In this document: positions 37,791-46,679 of the stretch, piece after piece
How positions within the stretch are numbered: the stretch's first letter is position 1
How the letters are laid out: each line of letters begins with the position of its first letter
From: Rhodoplanes sp963712435
GTDB lineage: Bacteria; Pseudomonadota; Alphaproteobacteria; Rhizobiales; Xanthobacteraceae
Assembly (NCBI GenBank): GCA_963712435.1
Contig: CAVQIB010000004.1
Span: 124,001 to 188,000 of the forward strand
Length of the DNA stretch: 64,000 bases
Direction: 5' to 3'
Notes under the pieces: model-generated
The model's input: the letters and a program-made list of their open reading frames with translations, nothing else
Databases searched by the model: none
What the model was told of the DNA's origin: nothing
Translations under genes and position numbers: made by a program

Positions 37791-39530
37791 TCAACCCCTG
37801 ATGATGCGCGGCAGCAGCATCTGGTGGCGCGGGCAGATCGACTTCGGGTTCTGGTAGACCGCGCCGGCGAACGCTTTCAGATAGCCGCGCAGCGCCGTCG
37901 AGATCGACGATCTCGTCGACGAAGCCGTGCTGCGCGCAGTAGTCCGGCCGCGACGTGTCGTAGTATTTCTTCGCCATCTCGTTCATCTTGTCGGCGATCG
38001 GCTGGAGCGGCTTGCCGGCGTCCTTGTCCTTGACCGCGCGCCGGGCGTAGGTCGCGACCGCCGCGGTCTCGCCGTGCATGACATAGATCTCGGTCGCGGC
38101 GGTGCCGAGCGTGAAGGCGTTGTGGCGGTTGGCGGTCGGCCCGCCCATGATGTAGTGCGCCGCCGCGCTGCCCTTGCGCAGCACGACCAGCATCATCGGC
38201 ACGTCGGTCTGCTGGATCGAGTAGATCAGCGACTGGCCGAGCCCGAGCAGTTCGGCCTTCTCGGCGATGTCGCCGACGTCGATGCCGGTCGTGTCCTGGA
38301 ACCAGACGATCGGCACGCGGTCGCGGCCGCACAGCGTCACGAACTCGTTCATCTTGATCAGGCCCTGGCGATACAGCTTGCCGCCGATGCCCGGATAGTC
38401 GGCGTATTCCGGATAGCCCTTGCGGCAGCAGCCCCTGCCGGTTGCCGATCACGCCGACCAGCATGCCGTCGATCTTGACGAGGCCGGTATAGATTTCCGG
38501 ACCGTAGCCGGGGCGGAACTCCAGTGCTCGCTGCCGTCGACCAGGCGCGCGAGGATGTCGTCGAAGGAGTAGGTCTCCTTCTGGTTGAACGGCAGCAGAT
38601 GGTAGAGGTCGTCGGCCGGCAGCCGCGGCTCGGCCGGCGTCGGCGACGCGGAAGAACTTCGGGTCATAGGCGGGAATCGCCCGCATGTAGTCCTTGATGC
38701 CGTCGAGCACCGCCGTTCTCCGTCGTCGTACACGTGCGTGAAGAAGCCGGTCGCGTCGTAATGCGTCTCGACGCTGCCGGGCGGCCGCTCGCGCAGGTCG
38801 CGCGTCTTGGCGATCAGCTCCTCCAGCCCGTCGACGTCGAAGCCGCCCTTGGGCGACATGCCCGACACGATGCCGACGCCGCCGACCGCGATGTTGGCGT
38901 CCTTGTGCGCGAGCAGGATGGTCGGGCTGATGCCCTGGTAGCCGCCGCCGGCGGGATTGGTGCCGTAGATGCCGGCGAGAATCGGGATGCCCACCTGCTC
39001 CAGTTCGGCGTGCCGGAAGAAGCAGGTGCCGCCGCCGCGGCGGTCGGCGTAGAACTTCTCCTGGTCGGGCAGCTTCACGCCGCTGCAGTTGACCAGCCAG
39101 ACCAGCGGAATGTGCAGCCGCTTGGCGAGATTGGTGACGCGCAGGATGTTGTCGGCCTGCCCGGCAATCCAGGCGCCGGCCAGCACCTTGTTGTCGAAGC
39201 CGATGATCACCGCCCAGCGGCCGGCGATCTTGCCGAGCCCGTCGACCACGTTGGTGGTGCCTTCCTCGTTGTCCTCCGGATTGTACAGGCTGTGCAGCGG
39301 ACACCAGGTGCCCGGGTCGACCAGATAGTCGAGGCGCTGCCACACGGTCAGCGCGCCGCGCTTGTTGATCTCGGCCGCCGGGATGCCGACCTCCATGCGC
39401 GCCTTGCCGCGCCGCCGCGATCTCGGCTTCGACCGCTTCGAGCTGCTCGCGGCTTTCCTGCGTGCGGGCGATGGCGGTTTTCCTTCAGCTCCTTGCCGAA
39501 GCTCGGCATTTTTTCGAAATAGGGTCTCAT
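37791..39530 (-). CDS. gcdA: Glutaconyl-CoA decarboxylase carboxyltransferase subunit GcdA (frameshifted)
   Basis: Carboxyltransferase that moves CO2 from glutaconyl-CoA to biotin on GcdC, about 575 residues like the Acidaminococcus enzyme. Matching segments include RPYFEKMPSFGKELK, NCSGVKLPDQEKFYADRRGGG, GIYGTNPAGGGYQGISPT, VWFQDTTGIDVGDIAEKAEL and the end CPRHQMLLPRIIRG. Length and sequence exclude ordinary propionyl- or acetyl-CoA carboxylase beta chains. Start at ATG 39530; indels near 39480, 39415, 38720, 38640, 38520, 38430 and 37895. Stop 37791. Confidence 0.9.
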
Positions 39531-39584
39531 TCGATACTCCCGTCGTCTGATCGTTTCGGAACGCCGCGCCGGTTCTGTCTTTCA

Positions 39585-39727
39585 TGCCTCTCCCCAGCGG
39601 GGAGAGGTCGACGTCCGAGCGTCAGCGAGGATGTCGGGTGAGGGGGTCGAGCGTCGCGTCGGAAAGAAGCTGCCCCTCGCCCGGCTCGCTTCGCGCGCCG
39701 ACCTCTCCCCACCGGGAAGAGGTGAAT
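39585..39727. repeat. Palindromic repeat between acyl-CoA dehydrogenase and gcdA
   Basis: Arms CTCTCCCCAGCGGGGAGAGG near 39589-39608 and ACCTCTCCCCACCGGGAAGAGG near 39700-39721 bracket GTGAGGGGGTCGAG and GCCCCTCGCCC. It is the same class as the insertion in imuB at 61.8-62.05 kb. It fills the gap between the two genes, and nothing else was found there. Confidence 0.7.
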
Positions 39728-39779
39728 GGCGCGCAATTCGCCCGCGCGAAAGGACGACAAAAGCGACTCATGATCGCCG

Positions 39780-40945
39780 TCACTCCCGGTTGGGCGTGAA
39801 GCCGCACGCCATGCCGGAAATGATGATCTTCTGGATGTTCGACGTGCCTTCGACGATCTGCAGCGACTTGGCGTCGCGATAGAAGCGTTCGGCGGGAAAC
39901 TCGGTCGAGAAGCCGTAGGAGCCGAAGATCTTCATGCATTCGTTCGCCGCGTGCACGGCGGCTTCCGACGCGGCGAGCTTGGCGACCGAGGTCTCGTACT
40001 GGCTCGGCTTGCCCTGATCCTTCAGCCAGGCGGCGCGATAGACGAGCATCTGCGCGGCCTGATGCTCGACCACCATCTCGGCGATCTGCGCCTGCACCAT
40101 CTGATGCTGCGAGATCGGCTTGCCGAACTGCGTCGCGCTCGTTGGCGTAATTGATGGCGAGCTCGAGCGCGCCGCCGGCCACCCCGAGCGCGCCCGCGGC
40201 GCAGCCGAGCCGCGTCTGGTTGAGCTGCCACATGCAGATGCGGAAGCCGTCGCCCGGCTTGCCCAGCACGTTCTCCTTCGGCACCTGCATGCCTTCGAAG
40301 ACGAACTCGCCGGTCGGCGAGCAGTGCAGGCCGAGCTTGGTCTCGATCGGCGCGCGCGGTGCAGCCCTTCATCTTCTTCGGCTCGATGATGAAGGCGGTC
40401 ATGCCCTTGTTGCCCTTGGAGCGGTCCGTGTAGGCGTAGAGCAGGCCGGCGTCGCCGACCTGCGCCTGCGAGATCCACATCTTGTTGCCGTGCACTTCGT
40501 AGTGGTCGCCCTTGTCGATCGCGTGCGTCTTCATGCTGGCGACGTCCGAGCCGGTGTTGGGCTCGGTCATGGCGAAGAAGCCGAGCTGCGTGCCGGCGAC
40601 CCAGCCGGGGATGTACTTCTTCTTCTGCTCCGGCGTGCCGAACTTGGCGACGGTCAGCGACGGCCCGAGATTCTGCATGTTGAACGGCAGCCGCCACGAC
40701 GCCGAGACCTTGCGCGATCTGCTCGGCCATCAGCACCGATTCCATGAAGCCCATGCCGCTGCCGCCGAATTCCTCCGGCAGCGCGCAGGTGAAGAAGCCG
40801 AGCTCGCCCATCTTGGCGACGCGCTCCGGCTTGAATTCGTGCTTGCGTCTCCTCCTGCCGCCAGGGTCGGCGCGATCTCCTCCGCGGCGAAGCGCCGCGC
40901 CGTGTCCTGGATCAGTCGCTGTTCTTCGGTCAGTTCGAACTGCAT
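39780..40945 (-). CDS. Acyl-CoA dehydrogenase, candidate non-decarboxylating glutaryl-CoA dehydrogenase (frameshifted)
   Basis: FAD-dependent acyl-CoA dehydrogenase of about 388 residues. Features are MQFELTEEQRLIQDTARRFA, GFFAMTEPNTGSDVASM, MWISQAQVGDAG, RTQFGKPISQHQMVQ and KIFGSYGFSTEFPAERFYRD. It lies between gcdA and gcdC, so oxidation of glutaryl-CoA to glutaconyl-CoA without decarboxylation is inferred, as in strictly anaerobic aromatic degraders. The active-site residues that separate decarboxylating from non-decarboxylating types were not resolved. Start ATG 40945 after GAGGAAG. Indels near 40850, 40710, 40360 and 40140. Confidence 0.84.
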
Positions 40946-40976
40946 CGCTTCCTCGCTTGGCTTCCTGCAACGCCGT

Positions 40977-41192
40977 CTATTCGATGACGAGGAGAAGATC
41001 GCCCGCGTCGACCTTGTCTCCCGCATTCACCTTGATGTTCCCCACCGCGCCGGCGCAGGGCGCGTACACCAGATTTTCCATCTTCATCGCTTCGATCACG
41101 AGCAATTCGTCATCGACGTCGACCTTGGCGCCGGGCTCGACCAGCACCGACAGCACGGTTCCAGCCAGCGGAGCCCGAATTTCTTCCGCCAT
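40977..41192 (-). CDS. gcdC: Biotin carrier subunit GcdC-like
   Basis: A 71-residue biotinyl domain with the biotinylation motif EAMKMEN at about residues 34-40. It starts at MAEEIRAPLAGTV (ATG 41192, GGGGGAGGAAAG upstream). It lacks the long Ala/Pro linker of clostridial GcdC, so it is a minimal free biotin carrier. It is first in the minus-strand gcdC-acyl-CoA dehydrogenase-gcdA unit and would shuttle CO2 from GcdA to GcdB. A longer TTG-start ORF from 41237 was rejected. Confidence 0.88.
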   Translation of the reverse strand: MAEEIRAPLAGTVLSVLVEPGAKVDVDDELLVIEAMKMENLVYAPCAGAVGNIKVNAGDKVDAGDLLLVIE

Positions 41193-41225
41193 GCTTTCCT
41201 CCCCCTTCCCGATCCGTCTCGATAA

Positions 41226-41237
41226 GTTGTATGCCAA
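41226..41237. promoter_or_regulatory. Candidate operator GTTGTATGCCAA (copy 2)
   Basis: Exact second copy of the 34399-34410 element, 34-45 bp upstream of the gcdC start. On the coding strand it reads TTGGCATACAAC. Placement over or near a promoter suggests a repressor operator shared by the two gcd units. Confidence 0.55.
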
Positions 41238-41351
41238 CCAACGCGGCCATTTGCGACGGCGGCCGCCGCGCGGCGAGCGGTCCAGTGATGAAGCGCTTTG
41301 CCGCCGCTGGCAAGCATGTCGCTTCGCACTCGCAAACGGCGCGCACGCCAG

Positions 41352-43527
41352 TCATGTCTGCGCGCCCGCCTTGCTGACGCGGCAGAGCAGCGCGCGCAAC
41401 TGATACGTGCCCATCGCCGGATCGTAGGGCGGCTGATTGTCGGTCAGGAGGTTCACATTCGGCCTTCCACACGCCGTAGTCCGGCGCCGGCTGCTCCGGG
41501 AAACCACCAGCCGTGCTCGGCGGCGATGACGCGCGGATCGATGCCGGCGGTCAGCTTGCGCGCTTCTGCCGCATGCGGCCGCGCCGCGTCTCGATCCACA
41601 TCCAGTCGCCGTTCTCGATGCCGAGTTGCGCGCGGCCGTATCGGGATGGATTTCCGCGATCGGATCGCGATGCGCCTTGCGCAGCTTCTCGATCTGGCGG
41701 TGTTCGGAGTTGAAGAAGTACGAGATGCGCGCGCCGGTCGTGAGCACCAGGGGATAGTCAGCGGCCACCTCGGGCGCGCTGATCGGGCTTTCCGGCGGCT
41801 CCTCGTAGATAGGGCAGCGGCGCATAGCCCATTTCCTCGAATCGCGTGGAATAGAGCTCGATCTTGCCGGTCGGCGTCTTGAAGCCGCCATCCTCGTATT
41901 TGCGGTACTTGAGCGGCGACCTTGCACCCAGCCCGCTGCTTGAGCTCGGCGAAGCTGATGTCGAGGCCGCCCGCCTTAAGCTGCGCGTCGAGGACGTCTT
42001 CGACCGGCTCGGTGCAGGCGGGAAGCTTCATCCGGCGCGCCAGCGCGACGAAAATCTCTTCGTCCGACTTGCACTCGCCGATGCGCACCGCGCGCTGGTT
42101 CGCGAGCACGACATTCGCGGCGACCGTCGGCAGGCCGGCGAGTCTGATCGAGTTCGGGCCAGGACGCCGCCGGCAGGACGATGTCGGCGAGCTCGGCGGT
42201 CGGCGTCATGAACAGGTCGGCGCAGACCATGAAATCGAGCTTCATCAGCGCATTCGTAGACGAGCGAGACGTGTTGGCGTAGGTGGTCAGCGTGTTGTTG
42301 CCGAACACCAGGAACGCCTTCACCGGATAGGGCTTGCCCTCGCGCATCGCCTGCAGCAGCGTCGGAATATGCGCGGCCGGCAGGTCGGCGCCTTCGCCGC
42401 CCAGCAGCTTGAAGCGGTCGGCGCCGAGCCGCTTGGCGTTCGCCTCCGGGGTCAGATTCTCGATCAGGCTCGGGAAGCGGCCGAGCCCGTGCATGCCGAA
42501 CACCCAGCCGCCCGGCACGTCGATATTGCCGGTGAGCGCCGGCAGCATCGAGATCGCGCGCACGGTCTGGATGCAGTTCGGCGTGTGCTCGATGGCGCAG
42601 CCCCATTCCAGCATCGCCGGCTTGGCGCGGGCGAACAGCCGCGCCGCGGCGCGGATCTTGTCGGCTGCGACCCAGGTGATCGGCTCGGCCCATTCCGGCG
42701 TGAAGCCGCGCACATGCTCGGCGAGCGCGTCGAAGCCGTGCGTCCAGCGCGCGACGAAGGGCGCGTCATACAGCTTCTCGCCGATGATGACGTTGAGCAT
42801 GGCGAGCGCGAGCGCGTCGTCGGTTCCCGGGCCGCAGCTGCAGCCACACCTCGGCGCGGCGCGCGAGTTCGGTCGCGCGCGGGTCGACCACGATGATCTT
42901 CGGATTGTGGTCGAGCGCCTCGCGCACATTGAAGCGGGTCTCGCCGTCCGGGCCGGAATTGAGCGGGTTGTGACCCCAGAACAGCATGCAGGCGGGCGGC
43001 GTGCCGCCGGTGAAGTCGGAGACCGGAAAGTCGCCGAAGGTGAGAATGCAGGTGTTGACGCGCGGGTGGAAGCACTGGGCGAAGCCCGGCTCGCACCAGT
43101 TCGGGGTGCCGAGCGCATGACCGAAGCGCGAGACCCAGCGAATATGATGGCGGCCCGTTCCGGTGCCGAGCGCGATCGCCTCCGGACCGAACGCGTTGCG
43201 GATTCGGTCGAGCCGTTCGGCGATTTCGTCGAGCGCCTCGTCCCAGCCGATCCGCCGCCATCGTCCCGAGCCGCGCGGGCCCTCACGACGCAACGGATAT
43301 TTCAGGCGGTCCGGATGATAGACGAGATCGACGGTGACCGTGCCGATCGGGCAGAGGCGGCCGTGATTGAGCGGGGAGTCGCGATCGCCCTCGACCTTGA
43401 CGAGGCGGCCGTCCGCGACATGCAGCAGCACGCCGCAGCCGCCGTGACAGCTGCGGCAAACGCTTTTCAGCACGGTCGTCGACGTCTGCCGCGTGTCGGG
43501 TTCGATATCGGCTGAAAACGTGCTCAT
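41352..43527 (-). CDS. Molybdopterin oxidoreductase of unknown substrate (frameshifted)
   Basis: DMSO-reductase-family molybdo- or tungsto-enzyme, about 720 residues, cytoplasmic (no Tat signal). The N-terminal cluster motif is CRSCHGGCGVLL, with the fourth cysteine in GRLCPIGT. A molybdopterin segment reads WGHNPLNSGPDGET, then VVDPRATELARRAEVW. CFHPRVNTC may include the metal ligand region. It differs from PadB at 48-51 kb. Start ATG 43527; stop 41352. Indels near 42835, 42255, 42155, 41925, 41810, 41630 and 41570. Downstream of NnrS-like and DUF59 genes on the same strand, so it is probably co-transcribed with the phenylacetate genes. Confidence 0.8.
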
Positions 43528-43575
43528 GCAAGGCGCCACCGGAGACGGACTGTTGCGATAGTCTGGATACCTTGG

Positions 43576-44691
43576 TTACGATTTGGCCGCGGGCTCCGCG
43601 CGAGCGCTTGTTCGCCCCTGCGCCGCTTGCGAGCGAAGCGACGCAACCGCGATCGTCGCGGCGAAGGCCAGCAGGGCTGCGATCGTGAGCGGTCCGCTCG
43701 CGGCGCGCGGCCCGACGAGTTCGAAGAAATCGGCGACGATGCGCAGCGCGACCGAGAGGTGCAGGAGCGCAAGCGCGCCGTAGACCGCGGGATGATAGCG
43801 CACCGCAAGCCCGGTGACCGCCGGCAGGATGATCAAAGCGTGGCCGAACACCATCGAGAGGACGAAGCCGATGGCAATGCCGTGCACGGCCGCGTCATAG
43901 GCGAAGGCGGCCGATCCCGGCGGCGAGACGAGCAGGTAGAGGCCGGTGACGCCGAGCCAGAAATAGCCGGCCAGCATGCAGGTTGCGGAAAACCGCGTCT
44001 GCCCCGACTGCCGCACCGTCCGCCGCGCGATGTCGTGCACGACGAGCCAGGCGGTGGCGGCGAGATAGCCGAGCGCCGTCAGCGGCGCGCTGTCGCCGGC
44101 GAGTTCGCCGCGCGCGGCGCCGGCGATGATCAAGGCGAGCGCGCCGACGAAGAACGCTTGCGCCCGGCGCGACGGGGCGAGCAGGCGGCTGAGCTCCAGC
44201 CGCTCGCCCGCGATGGTGAGCACGAGAAAGGCGAGCCACCAGCCGGTGACGTCGCCCATCGGCCGCCCGGCGAGCCAGGCGAGCGTCCCGATGCCCCATG
44301 CGGCGGCCGCGAGCGTGAGCACGGCGGTGAAGAGGGTCGGGAACCGCGCGAGAATAGTGGCGGTCGCAAGGGTCAGCACCGCGCTCGCCAGGATGAACAG
44401 CACGATCGCGAGCAGGGGAGCGTCGAAGAGGAGCGCGAGCGCGCCCGCAGCCGACAGCGCCGGCGCCGCATAGGCGAAGGCCCGGTTGAGCGCGACCGCG
44501 CGTTCGAGACTGATCAGGGTGCCGAAGAAGCCGCTGATCATCAGCGCGCCGTGCAATGCGTCGAGTTGCGCGAGGCTCGGAAGCGCAAGACCGATGCGCC
44601 CGAGACCGGTCCAGAACCCGGCGGCGAGCGACGCCACGCCGATCGCGAGCGGGAGATAGCGCAGCCGCCTGCTCGATCCCCGCGCCGCCAT
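43576..44691 (-). CDS. NnrS-like multi-helix membrane protein
   Basis: Intact 371-residue protein with about twelve hydrophobic segments. The pattern LHGALMISGFFGTLISLERAVAL at the N-terminus and VHGIAIGFVLSMVFGHALIILP later is typical of the NnrS family, haem- and copper-containing proteins linked to denitrification or NO tolerance. Three bases separate it from the upstream DUF59 gene. Presence here fits nitrate or nitric oxide respiration, but no other denitrification gene is in the window. Confidence 0.75.
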   Translation of the reverse strand: MAARGSSRRLRYLPLAIGVASLAAGFWTGLGRIGLALPSLAQLDALHGALMISGFFGTLISLERAVALNRAFAYAAPALSAAGALALLFDAPLLAIVLFILASAVLTLATATILARFPTLFTAVLTLAAAAWGIGTLAWLAGRPMGDVTGWWLAFLVLTIAGERLELSRLLAPSRRAQAFFVGALALIIAGAARGELAGDSAPLTALGYLAATAWLVVHDIARRTVRQSGQTRFSATCMLAGYFWLGVTGLYLLVSPPGSAAFAYDAAVHGIAIGFVLSMVFGHALIILPAVTGLAVRYHPAVYGALALLHLSVALRIVADFFELVGPRAASGPLTIAALLAFAATIAVASLRSQAAQGRTSARAEPAAKS

Positions 44692-44694
44692 CGC

Positions 44695-45012
44695 TCAGCC
44701 CGCCCGCCCGGCGCCGGGACCGTCGAGCGCGCGGCGTCCCTCCTCCGTCATCAGGTCGGGGGACCAGGGCGGGTCCCAGATGAGGTGTACGCGGATTTTC
44801 TCGACGTCGGCGAAGCGCCTGCGCAGCGCCGCTTCGGCATGCATCGTCAGCATCTCGCCGATCGGGCAGGTCGGCGTCGTCATGGTCATTTCCACCAGGA
44901 TGCCCTCGCGCGTCCGCTCGGCGAGGTAGACGAGACCGAGGTCGACGATGTTGATTCCGAGTTCGGGGTCGTGGACCTCCTTCAGGGCGCGCAGTATGTC
45001 GGGGTCGTTCAT
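44695..45012 (-). CDS. DUF59/MIP18-family metal-sulfur cluster assembly protein
   Basis: Intact 105-residue protein of the PaaD/SufT/MIP18 group. Motifs are DPELGINIVDLGLVY and TTPTCPIGEML with a conserved cysteine. Such proteins help build or insert iron-sulfur clusters. Position directly before the NnrS-like and Mo-enzyme genes suggests a role in maturing those or the Pad enzyme. Not the oxygenase-associated PaaD, as no paaABCE is present. Confidence 0.82.
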   Translation of the reverse strand: MNDPDILRALKEVHDPELGINIVDLGLVYLAERTREGILVEMTMTTPTCPIGEMLTMHAEAALRRRFADVEKIRVHLIWDPPWSPDLMTEEGRRALDGPGAGRAG

Positions 45013-45272
45013 CGGGCCGTTTCCTGGTGGCCGCCTTTGGAGCGAGACGCTCGGCGACGGCTCGCATTTGAGCGTCGGATGGATCGAAGCAAACCTGCTC
45101 GGTTCTTCTTGTTGCTTGCATTTACACCGGCGAGCCGCGGTTCCGGTTCGCCGAAAACTGCTCTAGGCCGTTCGATCGGCCATGTCTACGGCCGCGCGCG
45201 TTCGGTCCGTCCCGTCGGCCGGTTCCGGCGACCGGATTTTCACGCCGCGAAAAAACGGCCGTTTCTGCGCGA
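45013..45272. other. Intergenic gap, nothing firm
   Basis: 260 bp between paaK stop and the DUF59 start. It contains a short run of less GC-rich sequence (45100-45130) that could be a promoter for the DUF59-NnrS-Mo-enzyme genes. No repeat or terminator was seen. Confidence 0.4.
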
Positions 45273-46619
45273 TCAAAGCGCTTTCGGCTTGTTGCGGAAG
45301 TCCTTCACCCGCACCGCTTTGCCCTCCGAGCGCGGCACCTCGCCCGGCGCCTTGACCGTCACGTCGCAGCTCACCCCGATCAAGGATTTGATGTGATGGC
45401 CGATCTCGGCCGCCTTGTGGCTGCGGGCGTCGTCATCGGTCGGGCCGCTCGGCAGGATCTCGACCTCCACCGTCATTTCGTCGAGCGCGCCCTGACGCGT
45501 GAGCACGAGCTGGTAGTGCGGCGCGATCCCCGGGAATCCGACCAGCACGGCTTCGACCTGCGAGGGATAGACGTTGACGCCGCGGATGATCACCATGTCG
45601 TCGTCGCGCCCGGTGATCCGCATGATGCGGCGATGCGTCCGCCCGCAGGCGCACGGCTCGTCGGTGAGCCGCGTGATGTCGCGCGTGCGATAGCGGATCA
45701 TCGGCAACGCTTCCTTGGTCAGCGTCGTGATGACGAGTTCGCCCGCCTCACCGACCGGCAAAGGCGCGAGCGTCTTGGGATCGATCACCTCGAACAGGAA
45801 TTGATCTTCCCAGCCGTGCAGCCCGTGCTGCTCGACATGGCACTCGCAGGCGACGCCGGGTCCGATGATCTCCGACAGGCCGTAGATGTCGACCGCCTTC
45901 AGTCCGAGCCGCGTTTCGAGGTCGCGGCGCATCGCATCGCTCCACGGCTCGGCCCCGAACACGCCGTAGCGGACCGGCAGCTTGCGCAGATCGGAGCCCA
46001 TCCGCTCGGCGATCTCGGCGATGTTGAGCGCGTAGGACGGCGTGCAGCACAGAACCTGCGCGCCGAAATCGTTGAGCAGGGCGACCTGCCGTTCGGTGGC
46101 GCCGCCCGAGATCGGCACCACCGTGCAGCCGAGCCGCTCGGCGCCGGTGTGAAAGCCGAGCCCGCCGGTGAACAGGCCGTAGCCATAGGCGTTGTGCACG
46201 ATGTCGCCGGGCCGCGCGCCGGCGCAGGCGAGCGAACGCGCCATCAGGTCGGCCCACAGGTCGAGGTCGCCGCGGGTATAGCCCACGACGGTCGGCTTGC
46301 CGGTCGTGCCGGAGGAGGCGTGCACGCGCAGCACGTCCTCGCGCGCGCAGGCGAACATGCCGAACGGATAGTTGTCGCGCAGATCGGTCTTCTGGGTGAA
46401 GGGAAAGCGCGCGAGATCGGCGAGCGTCGCAAGATCGTCCGGCTTGACCCGAGCTTCGTCGAACTTGCGCCGGAAATGCGCGACGTTCGCGTAGGCGTGC
46501 CTCAGCGTGCGCTTGAGGCGTTCAAGCTGAAGGGCGTCGAGGTCGCGCCGCGACATGGCCTCGACCGCGGGATCGAACATGAAGACATCGTCTTCGGTAT
46601 AGGCAGGCTGCAAACTCAT
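45273..46619 (-). CDS. paaK: Phenylacetate-CoA ligase
   Basis: AMP-forming ligase converting phenylacetate, ATP and CoA to phenylacetyl-CoA. The intact 448-residue frame has SSGTTGKPTVVGY, IYGLSEIIGPGVACEC and ITGRDDDMVIIRGVNVYPSQVE as family signatures. ATG 46619 (MSLQPAYT) follows GGGAG. An upstream GTG at 46628 is an alternative. Directly after padCD, as in anaerobic phenylacetate clusters where the homologue is called padJ. Confidence 0.92.
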   Translation of the reverse strand: MSLQPAYTEDDVFMFDPAVEAMSRRDLDALQLERLKRTLRHAYANVAHFRRKFDEARVKPDDLATLADLARFPFTQKTDLRDNYPFGMFACAREDVLRVHASSGTTGKPTVVGYTRGDLDLWADLMARSLACAGARPGDIVHNAYGYGLFTGGLGFHTGAERLGCTVVPISGGATERQVALLNDFGAQVLCCTPSYALNIAEIAERMGSDLRKLPVRYGVFGAEPWSDAMRRDLETRLGLKAVDIYGLSEIIGPGVACECHVEQHGLHGWEDQFLFEVIDPKTLAPLPVGEAGELVITTLTKEALPMIRYRTRDITRLTDEPCACGRTHRRIMRITGRDDDMVIIRGVNVYPSQVEAVLVGFPGIAPHYQLVLTRQGALDEMTVEVEILPSGPTDDDARSHKAAEIGHHIKSLIGVSCDVTVKAPGEVPRSEGKAVRVKDFRNKPKAL

Positions 46620-46679
46620 GGCGTTCACTCCCCGTCGTCTTGTTTATTTTCGATTTCAGCATTGCAACGCTCTCACCCG

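Noticed and set aside
37791..39530. GcdA as a propionyl- or methylcrotonyl-CoA carboxylase beta chain
   Set aside because: Length of about 575 residues, the close GcdA-like segments and adjacent gcdB/gcdC fit a decarboxylase carboxyltransferase; no biotin carboxylase is nearby.
40977..41237. TTG 41237 as the start of gcdC
   Set aside because: ATG 41192 has a strong GGGGGAGGAAAG site and starts the biotinyl domain; the upstream codons overlap the candidate operator.
44695..45012. PaaD of the aerobic phenylacetyl-CoA epoxidase
   Set aside because: It is DUF59-like, but no paaA, B, C or E is present, and the cluster chemistry is anaerobic.
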